NCBI GenBank assembly: GCA_029867005.1
Contig: CP123443.1
Span: forward strand, 2,790,001-2,854,000
Length of the DNA: 64,000 bases
Source of the DNA: Candidatus Haliotispira prima
GTDB taxonomy: Bacteria; Spirochaetota; Spirochaetia; SP-2023
Reading direction: 5' to 3'
Shown here: positions 28,165-37,181 of the stretch, in pieces
Position numbering within the stretch: the first letter of the stretch is position 1
How the letters are laid out: every line of letters starts with the position of its first letter
Program-made: the position numbers and the translations under genes
Notes under the pieces: generated by a model
Databases searched by the model: none
What the model saw: the letters and a program-made list of their open reading frames with translations, nothing else
Told to the model about the DNA's origin: nothing

Positions 28165-28788
28165 CTAAGCTTTTTTCTTGGCCTTCCGCACTATCACGCG
28201 GGAACCTCGAGGCCCCGGAACGGCACCCCTCACTACCAGCAGATTTCTATCCGCTTCAATGCGCAAAACTTCCAGATTCTGTACCGTAGTCTGTTCACCA
28301 CCCATGCGACCGGCCATTTTTTGGCCCTTAAACGTGCGCGAAGGCCACGCCGCCTGACCTGTCGAACCCAAGTCACGATGAAATTTAGAACCGTGGGTCT
28401 TGCGCCCGCCACCAAAGCCGTGACGCTTCATCCCGCCTTGGAAGCCTTTCCCTTTGGAAACACCGGCTACATCGACATAGCGCACACCTTCTAAAACTTC
28501 TAAACCCAATTCCTGACCAATTTCACATGTCGGGCTAAAATCACGCATTTCTTTCAAATACGCCCTCGGTGCAGCACCATCGGGAAACTGACCCAAATCG
28601 GCTTTATTTAAACGCTGCGACTTTTGCACTGTGTGGCCCAGTAAAACAGCTTCATAACCATTCTGTTCTGCTGTCTTCTTCGCCACAACAAGATTTTTTT
28701 CCACTTCAATCACGGTCACAGGCATCACCGAACCATTTTGATCAAAAACCTGCGTCATGCCGTGTTTCTTGCCAATTATTGCAATCAT
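28165..28788 (-). CDS. rplC: 50S ribosomal protein L3
   Basis: 207 residues: MIAIIGKKHGMTQVFDQNGS at the start, the tentacle region KGKGFQGGMKRHGFGGGRKT and HGSKFHRDLGSTGQ, and RMGGEQTTVQNLEVL. L3 reaches the peptidyl transferase centre and initiates large-subunit assembly. Confidence 0.98.
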   Translation of the reverse strand: MIAIIGKKHGMTQVFDQNGSVMPVTVIEVEKNLVVAKKTAEQNGYEAVLLGHTVQKSQRLNKADLGQFPDGAAPRAYLKEMRDFSPTCEIGQELGLEVLEGVRYVDVAGVSKGKGFQGGMKRHGFGGGRKTHGSKFHRDLGSTGQAAWPSRTFKGQKMAGRMGGEQTTVQNLEVLRIEADRNLLVVRGAVPGPRGSRVIVRKAKKKA

Positions 28789-28836
28789 TTATATCTCACT
28801 CCAACTTCACAGCAACTCTGCCGCCCAAAGGACGAC

Positions 28837-29139
28837 CTAGCGAATCTCCACATCAACCCCGGCGGGGAGCTCCACGCGTTGCAACGCATCCATTGCCGTG
28901 CCGGTTGGATTTATGATGTCCAACAGTCTTTTATGTGTTCGCATCTCAAACTGTTCCCGAGATTTTTTATTGACGAAGGTTGATTTGTTTACAGTGAACT
29001 TCTGAATTCTCGTAGGGAGAGGAATGGGTCCTGCAACCTTGACATTGTGCTGCGCCAACGTATCCACAATCGAGCTGACACTTTGTTCAATCAGACGCAC
29101 ATCAAAGCTCTTTAATCGAACCCGGACTCTATCTTTCAT
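28837..29139 (-). CDS. rpsJ: 30S ribosomal protein S10
   Basis: 100 residues: [40 protein letters not shown], and the C-terminal [15 protein letters not shown] 29137-29139 with AAGGA upstream; a GTG one codon earlier is possible. S10 also acts in transcription antitermination (NusE). First gene of the S10 block, 157 nt after tuf. Confidence 0.97.
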   Translation of the reverse strand: MKDRVRVRLKSFDVRLIEQSVSSIVDTLAQHNVKVAGPIPLPTRIQKFTVNKSTFVNKKSREQFEMRTHKRLLDIINPTGTAMDALQRVELPAGVDVEIR

Positions 29140-29295
29140 CACTAATTCCTTCTGTCACCATGCACTATACAGGTGAATCTACTCAAAACCACAAGTCACA
29201 TGCGTAAAATAAAAGCAAAAAATTGTTCGGTCGGCCATCCTAACGATTCAGAATAGCCGTGCCTAGAGCAACTTCTACTTTTATAAAACAACAAA

Positions 29296-30480
29296 TTATT
29301 CAATAATTTCCAATACCTGACCGGAAGCTACCGTACGACCACCCTCACGGATAGCGAATTTCAGTCCCTTATCCATAGCAATTGGGCTAATCAGTTCAAC
29401 TTCCAACTCACAATTGTCACCGGGCATTACCATCTCTTTGCCCCCGAGCAACGTAACGGAACCGGTAACGTCAGTAGTACGGAAGTAAAACTGCGGCCGG
29501 TATCCACTAAAAAATGGATTGTGACGACCACCTTCGTCCTTAGTCAACGAGACTATCGCACCCTTGAACTTCCGATGCGGTTTGATCGAACCGGGCTTAC
29601 CCAAAACCTGGCCGCGCTCCACTTTATCCTTGTCGATACCACGCAAGAGACAACCTACATTATCTCCGGCCTGGCCTTGGTCCAACTCTTTCTGGAACAT
29701 TTCCACACCAGTCACCGTGGTCTTCTGCGTGTCGGTAACACCCACAATTTCCACTTCATCGCCGACCTTAACGATACCGGATTCAATGCGCCCGGTGACG
29801 ACAGTACCGCGACCGGAAATCGAGAACACATCCTCAATTGGCATCAGAAAATCTTTATCAATCGGACGTTCGGGAATATCAAAATAACTATCCATAGCAT
29901 CCAGCAACTCCTGAATGCATTTGCCGGCTTCGGCATCATCCGGGTTGCTCATTGCCTGGAAAGCCGAACCCTTGATAATCGGAGTGTCACCGGGGAAGCC
30001 ATACTGCTCCAACAGTTCCAATATTTCGGCTTCAACTAATTCAACCAATTCCGGGTCAGCCAGATCCATTTTATTCATAAAAACGAGCAGCTTGGGCACA
30101 CCAACTTGGCGAGCGAGCAGAATATGCTCGCGAGTCTGCGGCTCAGGACCGGAGTCTGCCGCACACAACAAAATAGCACCATCCATCTGAGCAGCACCGG
30201 TAATCATGTTCTTAACGTAGTCCGCATGACCCGGGCAATCCACATGAGCGTAATGTCGGGCTTCGGATTCATATTCCACGTGACGGGTATTAATCGTAAT
30301 ACCCCGCTGACGCTCTTCCGGCGCATTGTCGATATCCTCATAAGAAATTACCTTACTATTGGATCCGGCAGCGCAGTACTTTGAAATTGCAGCCGTCAAA
30401 GTTGTTTTACCGTGGTCAACGTGCCCGATAGTTCCCACATTGATATGAGGCTTATCCCTCTTAAACTTTTCCTTAGCCAT
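29296..30480 (-). CDS. tuf: Elongation factor Tu
   Basis: 394 residues. GTPase motifs are complete: GHVDHGKTT (P loop), RGITI (switch I), [10 protein letters not shown] (switch II) and NKMDLAD. Domains 2 and 3 are intact through the C-terminal [15 protein letters not shown]. Delivers aminoacyl-tRNA to the ribosome. Preceded by AGGAGGAAAT. Unlike the classical str operon, no fusA separates it from rpsG. Confidence 0.99.
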   Translation of the reverse strand: MAKEKFKRDKPHINVGTIGHVDHGKTTLTAAISKYCAAGSNSKVISYEDIDNAPEERQRGITINTRHVEYESEARHYAHVDCPGHADYVKNMITGAAQMDGAILLCAADSGPEPQTREHILLARQVGVPKLLVFMNKMDLADPELVELVEAEILELLEQYGFPGDTPIIKGSAFQAMSNPDDAEAGKCIQELLDAMDSYFDIPERPIDKDFLMPIEDVFSISGRGTVVTGRIESGIVKVGDEVEIVGVTDTQKTTVTGVEMFQKELDQGQAGDNVGCLLRGIDKDKVERGQVLGKPGSIKPHRKFKGAIVSLTKDEGGRHNPFFSGYRPQFYFRTTDVTGSVTLLGGKEMVMPGDNCELEVELISPIAMDKGLKFAIREGGRTVASGQVLEIIE

Positions 30481-30540
30481 ATTTCCTCCTATATGGATTT
30501 GAGCTTTCTTGTTTCGCAGTAGACTGCGCCAGTTCTAAGA

Positions 30541-30568
30541 CAAAAAGAAACTTGAGCTTTCGCCCAAG
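30541..30568 (-). terminator. Terminator or attenuator between rpsG and tuf
   Basis: On the minus strand CTTGGGC-GAAA-GCTCAAG forms a 7-bp stem (one G-T pair) with a GAAA tetraloop (30551-30568), followed at once by TTTCTTTTTG (30541-30550). It lies in the 187-nt gap between rpsG and tuf, so it could lower read-through from the rpsL promoter into tuf and the S10 block, or separate the two transcripts. Confidence 0.65.
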
Positions 30569-30667
30569 CTTGCAAAAAGAGACCAAAGGGGAGACTCAGA
30601 AACTCTCTCAAGTTCCTCAGCTTCACCTTCAGACTGCAAGCCTGCGGTTTGAAGCAATTCTTTTCGA

Positions 30668-31138
30668 TTACCAGCGATAGTGAGCAAAAGCCTTGTTGGC
30701 TTCTGCCATGCGGTGAACATCTTCCTTCTTCTTCACTGCCGTACCGGTACCATTGAATGCATCCAGCAATTCGCTGGCCAAACGGTCATCCATACCGCGC
30801 CCGGAGCGCGAACGGGCGGCCTGAATCAGCCAACGCATCGCCAATGCTTCGCGGCGCGTTTCGCGAACTTCAACGGGGATCTGATAAGTCGAACCACCGA
30901 CGCGGCGTGAACGAACCTCAAAGACCGGCTTTACATTCTCCAGGGCCCGGCGGAATGCGACCAACACTTCTTCACCGGATTTGTCAGACAAACGGTCCAG
31001 CGCCGTATAGACAGCTTTTTCACTAATCGATTTCTTGCCATCCAACATCATGCGTGTAATAAACTTTTCCACTTCACGACTACCATAACGCGCGTCTGCA
31101 AAGACCCTTTTTGGTATGACTCTTTTCTTTCTTGACAT
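30668..31138 (-). CDS. rpsG: 30S ribosomal protein S7
   Basis: 156 residues from ATG at 31136-31138 ([20 protein letters not shown]). Typical S7 parts: [55 protein letters not shown]. Nucleates the small-subunit head. The upstream eight codons of the open frame were not used because they lack family similarity. Confidence 0.97.
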   Translation of the reverse strand: MSRKKRVIPKRVFADARYGSREVEKFITRMMLDGKKSISEKAVYTALDRLSDKSGEEVLVAFRRALENVKPVFEVRSRRVGGSTYQIPVEVRETRREALAMRWLIQAARSRSGRGMDDRLASELLDAFNGTGTAVKKKEDVHRMAEANKAFAHYRW

Positions 31139-31175
31139 TTCAAATTCTCCGGATAATCCCAACTAGGTCTGACAA

Positions 31176-31550
31176 CTACGCCTTTGGCCTCTTCGCTCCA
31201 TATTTGGAACGACCTCTTCTCCGGTCATTGACGCCCAAGGTGTCCCGAGTACCGCGAACAATGTGGTAACGCACACCGGGTAAGTCTTTCACCCGGCCAC
31301 CACGAATGGCTACGACGGAATGCTCCTGCAAATTGTGACCGATGCCGGGGATATACGCTGTAACTTCAATACCATTTGACAAGCGCACACGGGCGACCTT
31401 ACGCAAAGCGGAGTTCGGCTTTTTTGGGGTAAATGTCGTCACACGGGTACACACGCCTCTCCTTTGGGGGCAGGCCTGCAAGGCGGGAGACTTTGTCTTC
31501 TTTACGCCGGACTTGCGACCTTTTCGCACCAGTTGGCTAATCGTTGGCAT
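31176..31550 (-). CDS. rpsL: 30S ribosomal protein S12
   Basis: 124 residues from ATG 31548-31550 ([20 protein letters not shown]), with GGAGG upstream. The decoding-site loops are [14 protein letters not shown] and [11 protein letters not shown], and both carry the usual wild-type Lys residues where streptomycin-resistance changes occur. First gene of the cluster, directly behind a strong promoter at 31694-31722. Confidence 0.98.
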   Translation of the reverse strand: MPTISQLVRKGRKSGVKKTKSPALQACPQRRGVCTRVTTFTPKKPNSALRKVARVRLSNGIEVTAYIPGIGHNLQEHSVVAIRGGRVKDLPGVRYHIVRGTRDTLGVNDRRRGRSKYGAKRPKA

Positions 31551-31693
31551 CCTACATCCTCCAATGGATATCAGCTCGCATACACAATACAACCATACCA
31601 AGGGAGCCCGTATCTCTCAATTTCCCTTGGCACGATGAGTCAGCAAATATACAAATATATCTACAGATATGCTTTACAACTGAAGTGTCGCAG

Positions 31694-31722
31694 AAATTAG
31701 CCGGATTGTCTGTTTATGTCAA
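31694..31722 (-). promoter_or_regulatory. Promoter of the rpsL-led ribosomal cluster
   Basis: -35 TTGACA (31717-31722), exactly 17 bp, then -10 TAATTT (31694-31699), on the minus strand. It lies about 145 nt upstream of the rpsL ATG, leaving a long leader. Perfect -35 and ideal spacing fit a strong housekeeping promoter. Confidence 0.65.
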
Positions 31723-31937
31723 GAACAATACATAAAAGTTCCAATAATTTGGCTTTTCCACAAAAATTTGTCATTTTTGAGGCCTTCCGCCCCATTCTCT
31801 TTTTCACAAATAGCCATGGAGGAGCAATATCCACGGGCTAAACGTGGTAAAATTCCGATATCCGCATCTCCACCATTTTTCTTCTGCTCCTGCCCAGACA
31901 ATAGAACATCGAACAAATGATTGATTTACTCTTTCCT
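31723..31937. other. Intergenic gap between flagellar and ribosomal operons
   Basis: About 215 nt between the end of the last gene of the first flagellar operon and the ribosomal promoter. It is AT-rich. A 65-codon minus-strand open frame here (31719-31916) has no RBS or recognisable family, so no gene is called. Confidence 0.5.
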
Positions 31938-33167
31938 CTACCAAAGGCGTAGCAGAATCCCGATGGAGACACTCAGACAGGACAATTGGCGGTGCAGGTA
32001 GCCCGGAAAATTCTCCTGTATCTTACAGTGCAGCTTTGCCCGCACTTGATGATGAATTGCCAACAACAACAGTATTGGAATCATTCCTTGTCGCAACAAG
32101 ATCGGCAGATCAACAGGAGACAATGGAAACAAAAAGAAGAGTGCCGACACAAGGGCGAGAGACAGACCGCCTTCGATGGCAAGGCTACATAGCACGGGTA
32201 AAACTCGCAATAGTTTTATCCCCGATTCCGACCCTCGTTTTGATTTTTCCGTCACCCAACTTGCGTATAGTGCCTGCTGTGACAGCAATGCTTTGTAGAG
32301 TTTGCGGCAAAAATACTGCTCCGGCAACGGATAAAAAATGTTCCAAACCAGCAGGATGGCCCACAGGCCGGGATGGCTCAAAATGCTATGAGCCTGTACA
32401 CCCAAGGGCCGGGCCGGAAGGGCCTTGTCTCCGGCAGGGCCAAGAAGCCAATAGAGCACCGGGCCAAGTAACAGGCAACTACACAACGCAATCTGCCACA
32501 GGCGACGCTGCTGATAATCCGGAACCCCTTGTTTCCAAGCCTGTGTCCAGTTCTTATCCCAACTTTTTTGTACCTTGTCCCGCAAGAATTCGGGCAAGGT
32601 CTTTGGCAACGATATCACATTGCGAAATAACGAATCCCACCAAGGCCGAGCCGGCTTGCAGTTGTATTTTTCTAACAGCTCCTGCTGAGGGCTATGCCGC
32701 CAGTTCCAATCAAAACCTGTCCTTACATCTTTCCCTTTGTGCCGGGCCAAATAGTCCTCAATAGTGACGCCATCGTCATCTTCCTTCTCTATCCCCCAAG
32801 TTCCCTTGCCGTCATTTGTATAGTTGCCAAAGATCGAAGAGTTCTCCGACCCGGCACTGGCAGCACTCCCATCCCGAGTACCTGAGGGGGACCTTCCCGA
32901 CAAGACTGCTCCCAAGAAACGACCCAAGCGGGCATGCAGTGATTTTGTCGACTCACTACTCAGCAGAGTCAAACTCTCCTGAGAGAGAAAAAAGAGAAAG
33001 GCCAACAAGAACAGACCCCAAGCCAAGAGACCAAACCAAGCTTGTTCCCTCAGGTACAAACCCTGCCACACCGCATAAGCGGGGAAGACAAACGCCAGCA
33101 AACGCCAGAACACAGCAGACCACCGCAATTTCAATTCAGGTGGTTTGACAGTGGAAAAATGTAGCAT
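31938..33167 (-). CDS. Unknown membrane protein at the end of the flagellar operon
   Basis: 409 residues, not recognised. About two membrane segments near the N-terminus (FWRLLAFVFPAYAVWQGLYL; WFGLLAWGLFLLAFLFFL), then a hydrophilic stretch of 140 residues rich in Ser, Gly, Asp and Trp. About four further segments follow (LWQIALCSCLLLGPVLYWLL; LWAILLVWNIFYPL; SLALVSALFFLFPL; IPILLLLAIHHQV). It follows flbB by about 50 nt in the same direction, so it is likely co-transcribed with the flagellar genes; a spirochaete-specific motor or assembly role is inference only. Confidence 0.7.
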   Translation of the reverse strand: MLHFSTVKPPELKLRWSAVFWRLLAFVFPAYAVWQGLYLREQAWFGLLAWGLFLLAFLFFLSQESLTLLSSESTKSLHARLGRFLGAVLSGRSPSGTRDGSAASAGSENSSIFGNYTNDGKGTWGIEKEDDDGVTIEDYLARHKGKDVRTGFDWNWRHSPQQELLEKYNCKPARPWWDSLFRNVISLPKTLPEFLRDKVQKSWDKNWTQAWKQGVPDYQQRRLWQIALCSCLLLGPVLYWLLGPAGDKALPARPLGVQAHSILSHPGLWAILLVWNIFYPLPEQYFCRKLYKALLSQQALYASWVTEKSKRGSESGIKLLRVLPVLCSLAIEGGLSLALVSALFFLFPLSPVDLPILLRQGMIPILLLLAIHHQVRAKLHCKIQENFPGYLHRQLSCLSVSIGILLRLW

Positions 33168-33216
33168 TTGGGCCTTTTTTTAATTGGTCTTTTCAGTCAT
33201 GAGCATTGCAGTGACA

Positions 33217-33831
33217 CTACGGTTTTTCGACCAAGAACTGATTGACTTCCGCTCCGCGTTTCGAAGGCATTTGCGACACCCAATACGAAACCAGAGAGTT
33301 GGTATTCTCTTCGACGGCAATGCGATCTGCCGCACGCAGCACGTCCACTACCAAAAGGGCATCCATCTCATTCATCTGAGCCACGGCTTGGGCGGGGGGC
33401 ATTCCGCTAAAATTACGAGCGATTTGCTCTATCTTGACATTGCGGTCCCGATACAAATTTTCACGCTCTTCTAAGGCACTAAGCTGCTGCTGTAACTGCT
33501 CTTCTGCCCGTGTAATTTCCAGTTCCCGCTCCTCTAACTCATCCAAACGCCGGAGCAACTTTTTTTCCGTTTCATCCAGATTTTTGCGCTTGATCTCCAA
33601 TGATTCCAGCTGCTGGCGCAAACGCGCATCATTCAGACCGTCTTCCCCCGCATCCAAACCCTGGGAACTTCCGCTGTCCGTAGGCGCATTCAGACCAACC
33701 AGGCGCAACACAGGGGCAAACTCCCGGCGCAGACTCACCAGGCCCAGCCAGTCAAAAATTACCAAGCCGCCGATCATAATCAGCAATATCAGCAACAGCA
33801 GCAACATACTTTTTGTCAACGTGTTGGCCAT
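33217..33831 (-). CDS. flbB: FlbB-like flagellar motor collar protein
   Basis: 204 residues: one N-terminal membrane anchor (SMLLLLLILLIMIGGLVIF), a long Glu/Arg/Leu coiled coil at about 75-145 (LESLEIKRKNLDETEKKLL), and a C-terminal helical part with FSGMPPAQAVAQMNEMD, related to the MotE/FlgE-chaperone-like fold. FlbB in Borrelia is an inner-membrane-anchored base of the periplasmic collar around the motor. Position after fliJ is the standard spirochaete order. Its ATG overlaps the fliJ stop (TGATG). Confidence 0.75.
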   Translation of the reverse strand: MANTLTKSMLLLLLILLIMIGGLVIFDWLGLVSLRREFAPVLRLVGLNAPTDSGSSQGLDAGEDGLNDARLRQQLESLEIKRKNLDETEKKLLRRLDELEERELEITRAEEQLQQQLSALEERENLYRDRNVKIEQIARNFSGMPPAQAVAQMNEMDALLVVDVLRAADRIAVEENTNSLVSYWVSQMPSKRGAEVNQFLVEKP

Positions 33832-34346
33832 CAATCTTCCTCTTTTGCAGTACCGATAGCAGGACTCATTGTTTGCAGCCCATAACGGTTACGTAGTAAG
33901 GCACGCACGCAGCTCATCTCAGCAGAGGCTTCGTCCTGAACCTTTTCCAGCTTCTGCTTGTACTTCTGATGCTGCCGGTCGCGCAATTTCTCCAGCACGC
34001 GCAAATCCTTTCGCATATCTGCATAGCATTTCTGCTCATTTTCCATCACCAGACGAGCTTCGTGCATTCTTTCGTCAATCTCCCGGCTTCGCTTCTCCAA
34101 ACTATCCAGGTACAAATAGTCCGAATGGCTTTTCCGGGGGTCCGGCGACTCCGAATCCCGCAACACCCCGGAGCCAGAACCTCGCAGGTTCGCCCAAGTA
34201 TGGGCACTGTTTTCACGGTTAAAACGCATTTTCTCCTGCTGACGATTATAGTTCGACACGGCGACAGCCAATTGCTGTTCCTGCTTCTCCAACTTAGCTT
34301 GGCGGAGGGACAACAAAGTATCCAAAGAAAATTGAAAACGTTGCAT
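33831..34346 (-). CDS. fliJ: Flagellar export chaperone FliJ
   Basis: 171 residues, almost entirely helical and charged (RFQFSLDTLLSLRQAKLEKQ, then LRDRQHQKYKQKLEKVQDEA). FliJ is a central coiled coil linking the FliI hexamer to FlhA, and stimulates export. The ATG shares its A with the end of the fliI stop, so translation is probably coupled. Sequence similarity is low in this family; the call rests largely on size, coiled coil and position. Confidence 0.8.
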   Translation of the reverse strand: MQRFQFSLDTLLSLRQAKLEKQEQQLAVAVSNYNRQQEKMRFNRENSAHTWANLRGSGSGVLRDSESPDPRKSHSDYLYLDSLEKRSREIDERMHEARLVMENEQKCYADMRKDLRVLEKLRDRQHQKYKQKLEKVQDEASAEMSCVRALLRNRYGLQTMSPAIGTAKEED

Positions 34347-35929
34347 TACAATCCACTCCCGCTAAATAATCCGGCCCTCTGACGGTCATCGCCCCCAAGA
34401 GCCTCTCCCTGCCGACCTACCGTAGTTGAACCGGACTTATTCTGCAAACCGGCCTCCGTTCCTCCACCAGTCTTTTCTCTTCGGACAGGGGCACTCTCCC
34501 CCACCAAGTCCAAAAGCATTTGCAGAGTCTGCTCCAATGAAGTATTTTCATCGGTGCCTTGCTGCAAAAACCCCAGCAGATCCGGCAGTCGCTCTATCGC
34601 CTCATCGAGCAGAGGATTGCTGCCCGTGGCATACGCTCCAATTTCAATCAAATCCTGACGCTCCCGATAAATGGCCAGCAGACGTTTGACATGGGCAATC
34701 ACCGGACGAAATTCCACAACAGAAACCTTTTGTTCCAGACGCGAAACAGAGGCCGGCACATCAATAGCAGGATAGTGGTAGCGTTCGGCCAGTTGCCGAG
34801 ACAGAATGATATGACCGTCTAAGATACCACGTATGGTATCCGAAACCGGTTCATCCAAATCGCCGCCTTCCACCAGGACATTATAAATCCCGGTGATTGA
34901 ACCGCGCTCGCTGCGTCCCACCCGCTCCAACAACAAAGGCAGGCTGTTGAACACAGACGGAGGGAAACCACGCACTGTGGGGGGTTCCCCAATCGCCAGC
35001 CCCACCTCGCGTCCGGCCGTGGCAAAACGTGTCACTGAGTCGAATAACAATAAGACATCCTTGCCCAAGTCACGAAAATATTCGGCTATCGCTGTAGCAC
35101 TGTACGCACCCCGAATCCGTGAGAGAGCAGGGCTGTTCGAGGTCGAGACAACGAGAATAGAGCGAGCACGGCCCTCTTCACCTAAGTCCCGTTCTAAAAA
35201 CTCCCGCACCTCTCGACTACGTTCCCCAATCAGAGCAATGACAACTACATCGGCCTTTGTATTGCGGGCAATCATACCAAGTAAGGTCGATTTGCCCACA
35301 CCGGAGCCGGAAAAGATCCCCACTCGCTGGCCTTTACCCAATGACAACAAGCCGTCAATCGCACGCACGCCAATACTTAACTGCTCATCAATCGGGGGAC
35401 GCGACATCACTCCGGGGGCTTCGCGCTGTACCGGATACTTGATAAATGCTGCAATCGAAGGGCCCTTGTCCAGTGGTCGCACCAACGGATCGACCACCCG
35501 CCCCAGCAGCTCCTCAGAAACCGGAACTTCCAGCTCATGACCCAGAGCGATCACCTCATCTCCGACCCGCAAACCGGAAGGATGATCGTACAACATAATG
35601 TAGCAGTGTGCCCGCTCCAGAGCCACGACCTCACCATAAAACTCCGGCGCAGTGTCAAGAAATTCAGTCCCGGGAAGGGCAGCTCCCCAAAAAGACCGGT
35701 CTTCCTCTCCATCGTCACCGGATTCATCCACATTCCGACCATTCTGACGGGTGAACGGATTATACTTGGAGGGAAAGATTCGACACATTTCACCAATTTG
35801 GGCCACCGGCCCGCTACAGTAGAGCATCTGACCTTGGATCTTTTCCACTCGCCCACCATACTTGATAGTGTCCAAACCATTCAGTGCATCCCGACAGCGC
35901 AGCACCGAATCGAAAGTATCGAGACTCAT
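34346..35929 (-). CDS. fliI: Flagellum-specific ATP synthase FliI
   Basis: 527 residues. Walker A is GIFSGSGVGKSTLLGMIAR, Walker B DVLLLFDSVTRFA, and the family GERSREVREFLERDLGEEG is present. It is the ATPase of the flagellar type III export system, working with FliH and FliJ at the cytoplasmic side of the basal body. Compared with the usual 430-450 residues, it has an acidic insertion near 60-80 (ESGDDGEEDRSF) and a poorly conserved Gly/Arg-rich C-terminal tail of about 60 residues. Confidence 0.96.
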   Translation of the reverse strand: MSLDTFDSVLRCRDALNGLDTIKYGGRVEKIQGQMLYCSGPVAQIGEMCRIFPSKYNPFTRQNGRNVDESGDDGEEDRSFWGAALPGTEFLDTAPEFYGEVVALERAHCYIMLYDHPSGLRVGDEVIALGHELEVPVSEELLGRVVDPLVRPLDKGPSIAAFIKYPVQREAPGVMSRPPIDEQLSIGVRAIDGLLSLGKGQRVGIFSGSGVGKSTLLGMIARNTKADVVVIALIGERSREVREFLERDLGEEGRARSILVVSTSNSPALSRIRGAYSATAIAEYFRDLGKDVLLLFDSVTRFATAGREVGLAIGEPPTVRGFPPSVFNSLPLLLERVGRSERGSITGIYNVLVEGGDLDEPVSDTIRGILDGHIILSRQLAERYHYPAIDVPASVSRLEQKVSVVEFRPVIAHVKRLLAIYRERQDLIEIGAYATGSNPLLDEAIERLPDLLGFLQQGTDENTSLEQTLQMLLDLVGESAPVRREKTGGGTEAGLQNKSGSTTVGRQGEALGGDDRQRAGLFSGSGL

Positions 35930-36015
35930 ACAGACACTCCCCGGGCCGTACCGCAGCGCAAGCCCGACTCCGTTATGTCAGTGTCCCAACAATTCGGCCA
36001 CATTTGCCTGTCCCG

Positions 36016-37113
36016 TCACGGAGAAATTGCATCTGAAGAATCTGAAGGGGCTTGAGAACCCTCAGAACTCGAAGAAACCCGATCGGAGGAAGGGGCACTC
36101 GGAGATCCGGACGGACCCTCAGAAAGCTTCTCCGAAGAAATCGAATTGACGAAATTCTGCAGCTCCTCTTCGTCTTTGCGGATAATGTCCTCGCTGAGCC
36201 TGCGCGGACCGCGCCGGCGCACCGGACGCACAGAGAGGATCTTATCTTCCACTTCGCGCAACTGCGACGATACCCTGGCATCAATCTCACCAAAATCGCT
36301 TTCGACCATGCAGCCCCCACGTTGAACCGTGTGGTCTTCAACAATATGGATACCCTCCAAACTTTCTACTACCCGGATGAAATGTTCTTTATTTTCCAAG
36401 CTGACATCCATGTCTTCAGGGTTGACCCGCAATGTCACACTGCCCCGATAGCGTAGCTTCTTCAGGGCTTCCAAGGTATTGTAAATCACAATATCTTTTT
36501 GGTTTTCCGACAGAACCTTCACAACCTTGCGGGCAATCAATAAAGTCAGGTCTATCAAGTCGCTTTCCAGAGAGGCAATGATTTCCTCCCGGGACCGCAA
36601 GACTCCGGAAATCATATAATGTAGCTGGTTCGTTAGGCGGCGGACTTCAGCAAAACCCTGCTCATAGCCCTCCTTCGTGCCTTCTCTCGTACCTCTCTCC
36701 CGCCCTTCTTCTTCGACCATTTCAACTTTGAGTTTGGCATTTTCAATCATTTCCCGGGCCTGTTCTTCGGCCCGGGCGATAATATCTTTGGCCTGTTGCT
36801 CCGCACCGGAGGTTATTTGCTCCGAACTACTTTTGGCACTTTCGCGCATATTCTGCAATTCTTCATTCAGATTATGACGCTGTATCTCCAGCTGATTTCG
36901 AAGCTCATCCTCTTCCTCCCGCTGCCGGGACGCCCATTCTTCCTTTAAATTGGCGATCTCCGAACGTATCTCGTAAGGAGTAGGGCCAGTGTACACTTCT
37001 TCCGGCTCTTCTATATCATCAAACTTCGGTACAACAATATTGATCTCGCGCTGCGATTGTCGCGTCAGATCAATGACATCGGTCGGATGAAAAATTTTAT
37101 CTCGCTTGTTCAT
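36016..37113 (-). CDS. fliH: Flagellar assembly protein FliH
   Basis: 365 residues from ATG 37111-37113 (MNKRDKIFHPTDVIDLT); a GTG 11 codons earlier is the alternative. A long acidic coiled coil (about 65-150, EEWASRQREEEDELRNQLEI) leads into the V-ATPase-E-like domain with LTLLIARKVVKVLSENQKDI and GGCMVESDFGEIDARVSSQL. FliH binds and restrains FliI. The C-terminal 60 residues are Ser/Pro-rich and probably disordered. Confidence 0.92.
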   Translation of the reverse strand: MNKRDKIFHPTDVIDLTRQSQREINIVVPKFDDIEEPEEVYTGPTPYEIRSEIANLKEEWASRQREEEDELRNQLEIQRHNLNEELQNMRESAKSSSEQITSGAEQQAKDIIARAEEQAREMIENAKLKVEMVEEEGRERGTREGTKEGYEQGFAEVRRLTNQLHYMISGVLRSREEIIASLESDLIDLTLLIARKVVKVLSENQKDIVIYNTLEALKKLRYRGSVTLRVNPEDMDVSLENKEHFIRVVESLEGIHIVEDHTVQRGGCMVESDFGEIDARVSSQLREVEDKILSVRPVRRRGPRRLSEDIIRKDEEELQNFVNSISSEKLSEGPSGSPSAPSSDRVSSSSEGSQAPSDSSDAISP

Positions 37114-37181
37114 TCGCTCTGCCTGCCACCTGCATATTTCCCGCACCTAATCATGACCATCTCCATCTCATTACGCTTCTG

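Noticed and set aside
31719..31916. 65-codon minus-strand frame in the gap before the ribosomal operon
   Set aside because: No Shine-Dalgarno, no similarity to any family, overlaps the rpsL promoter region.
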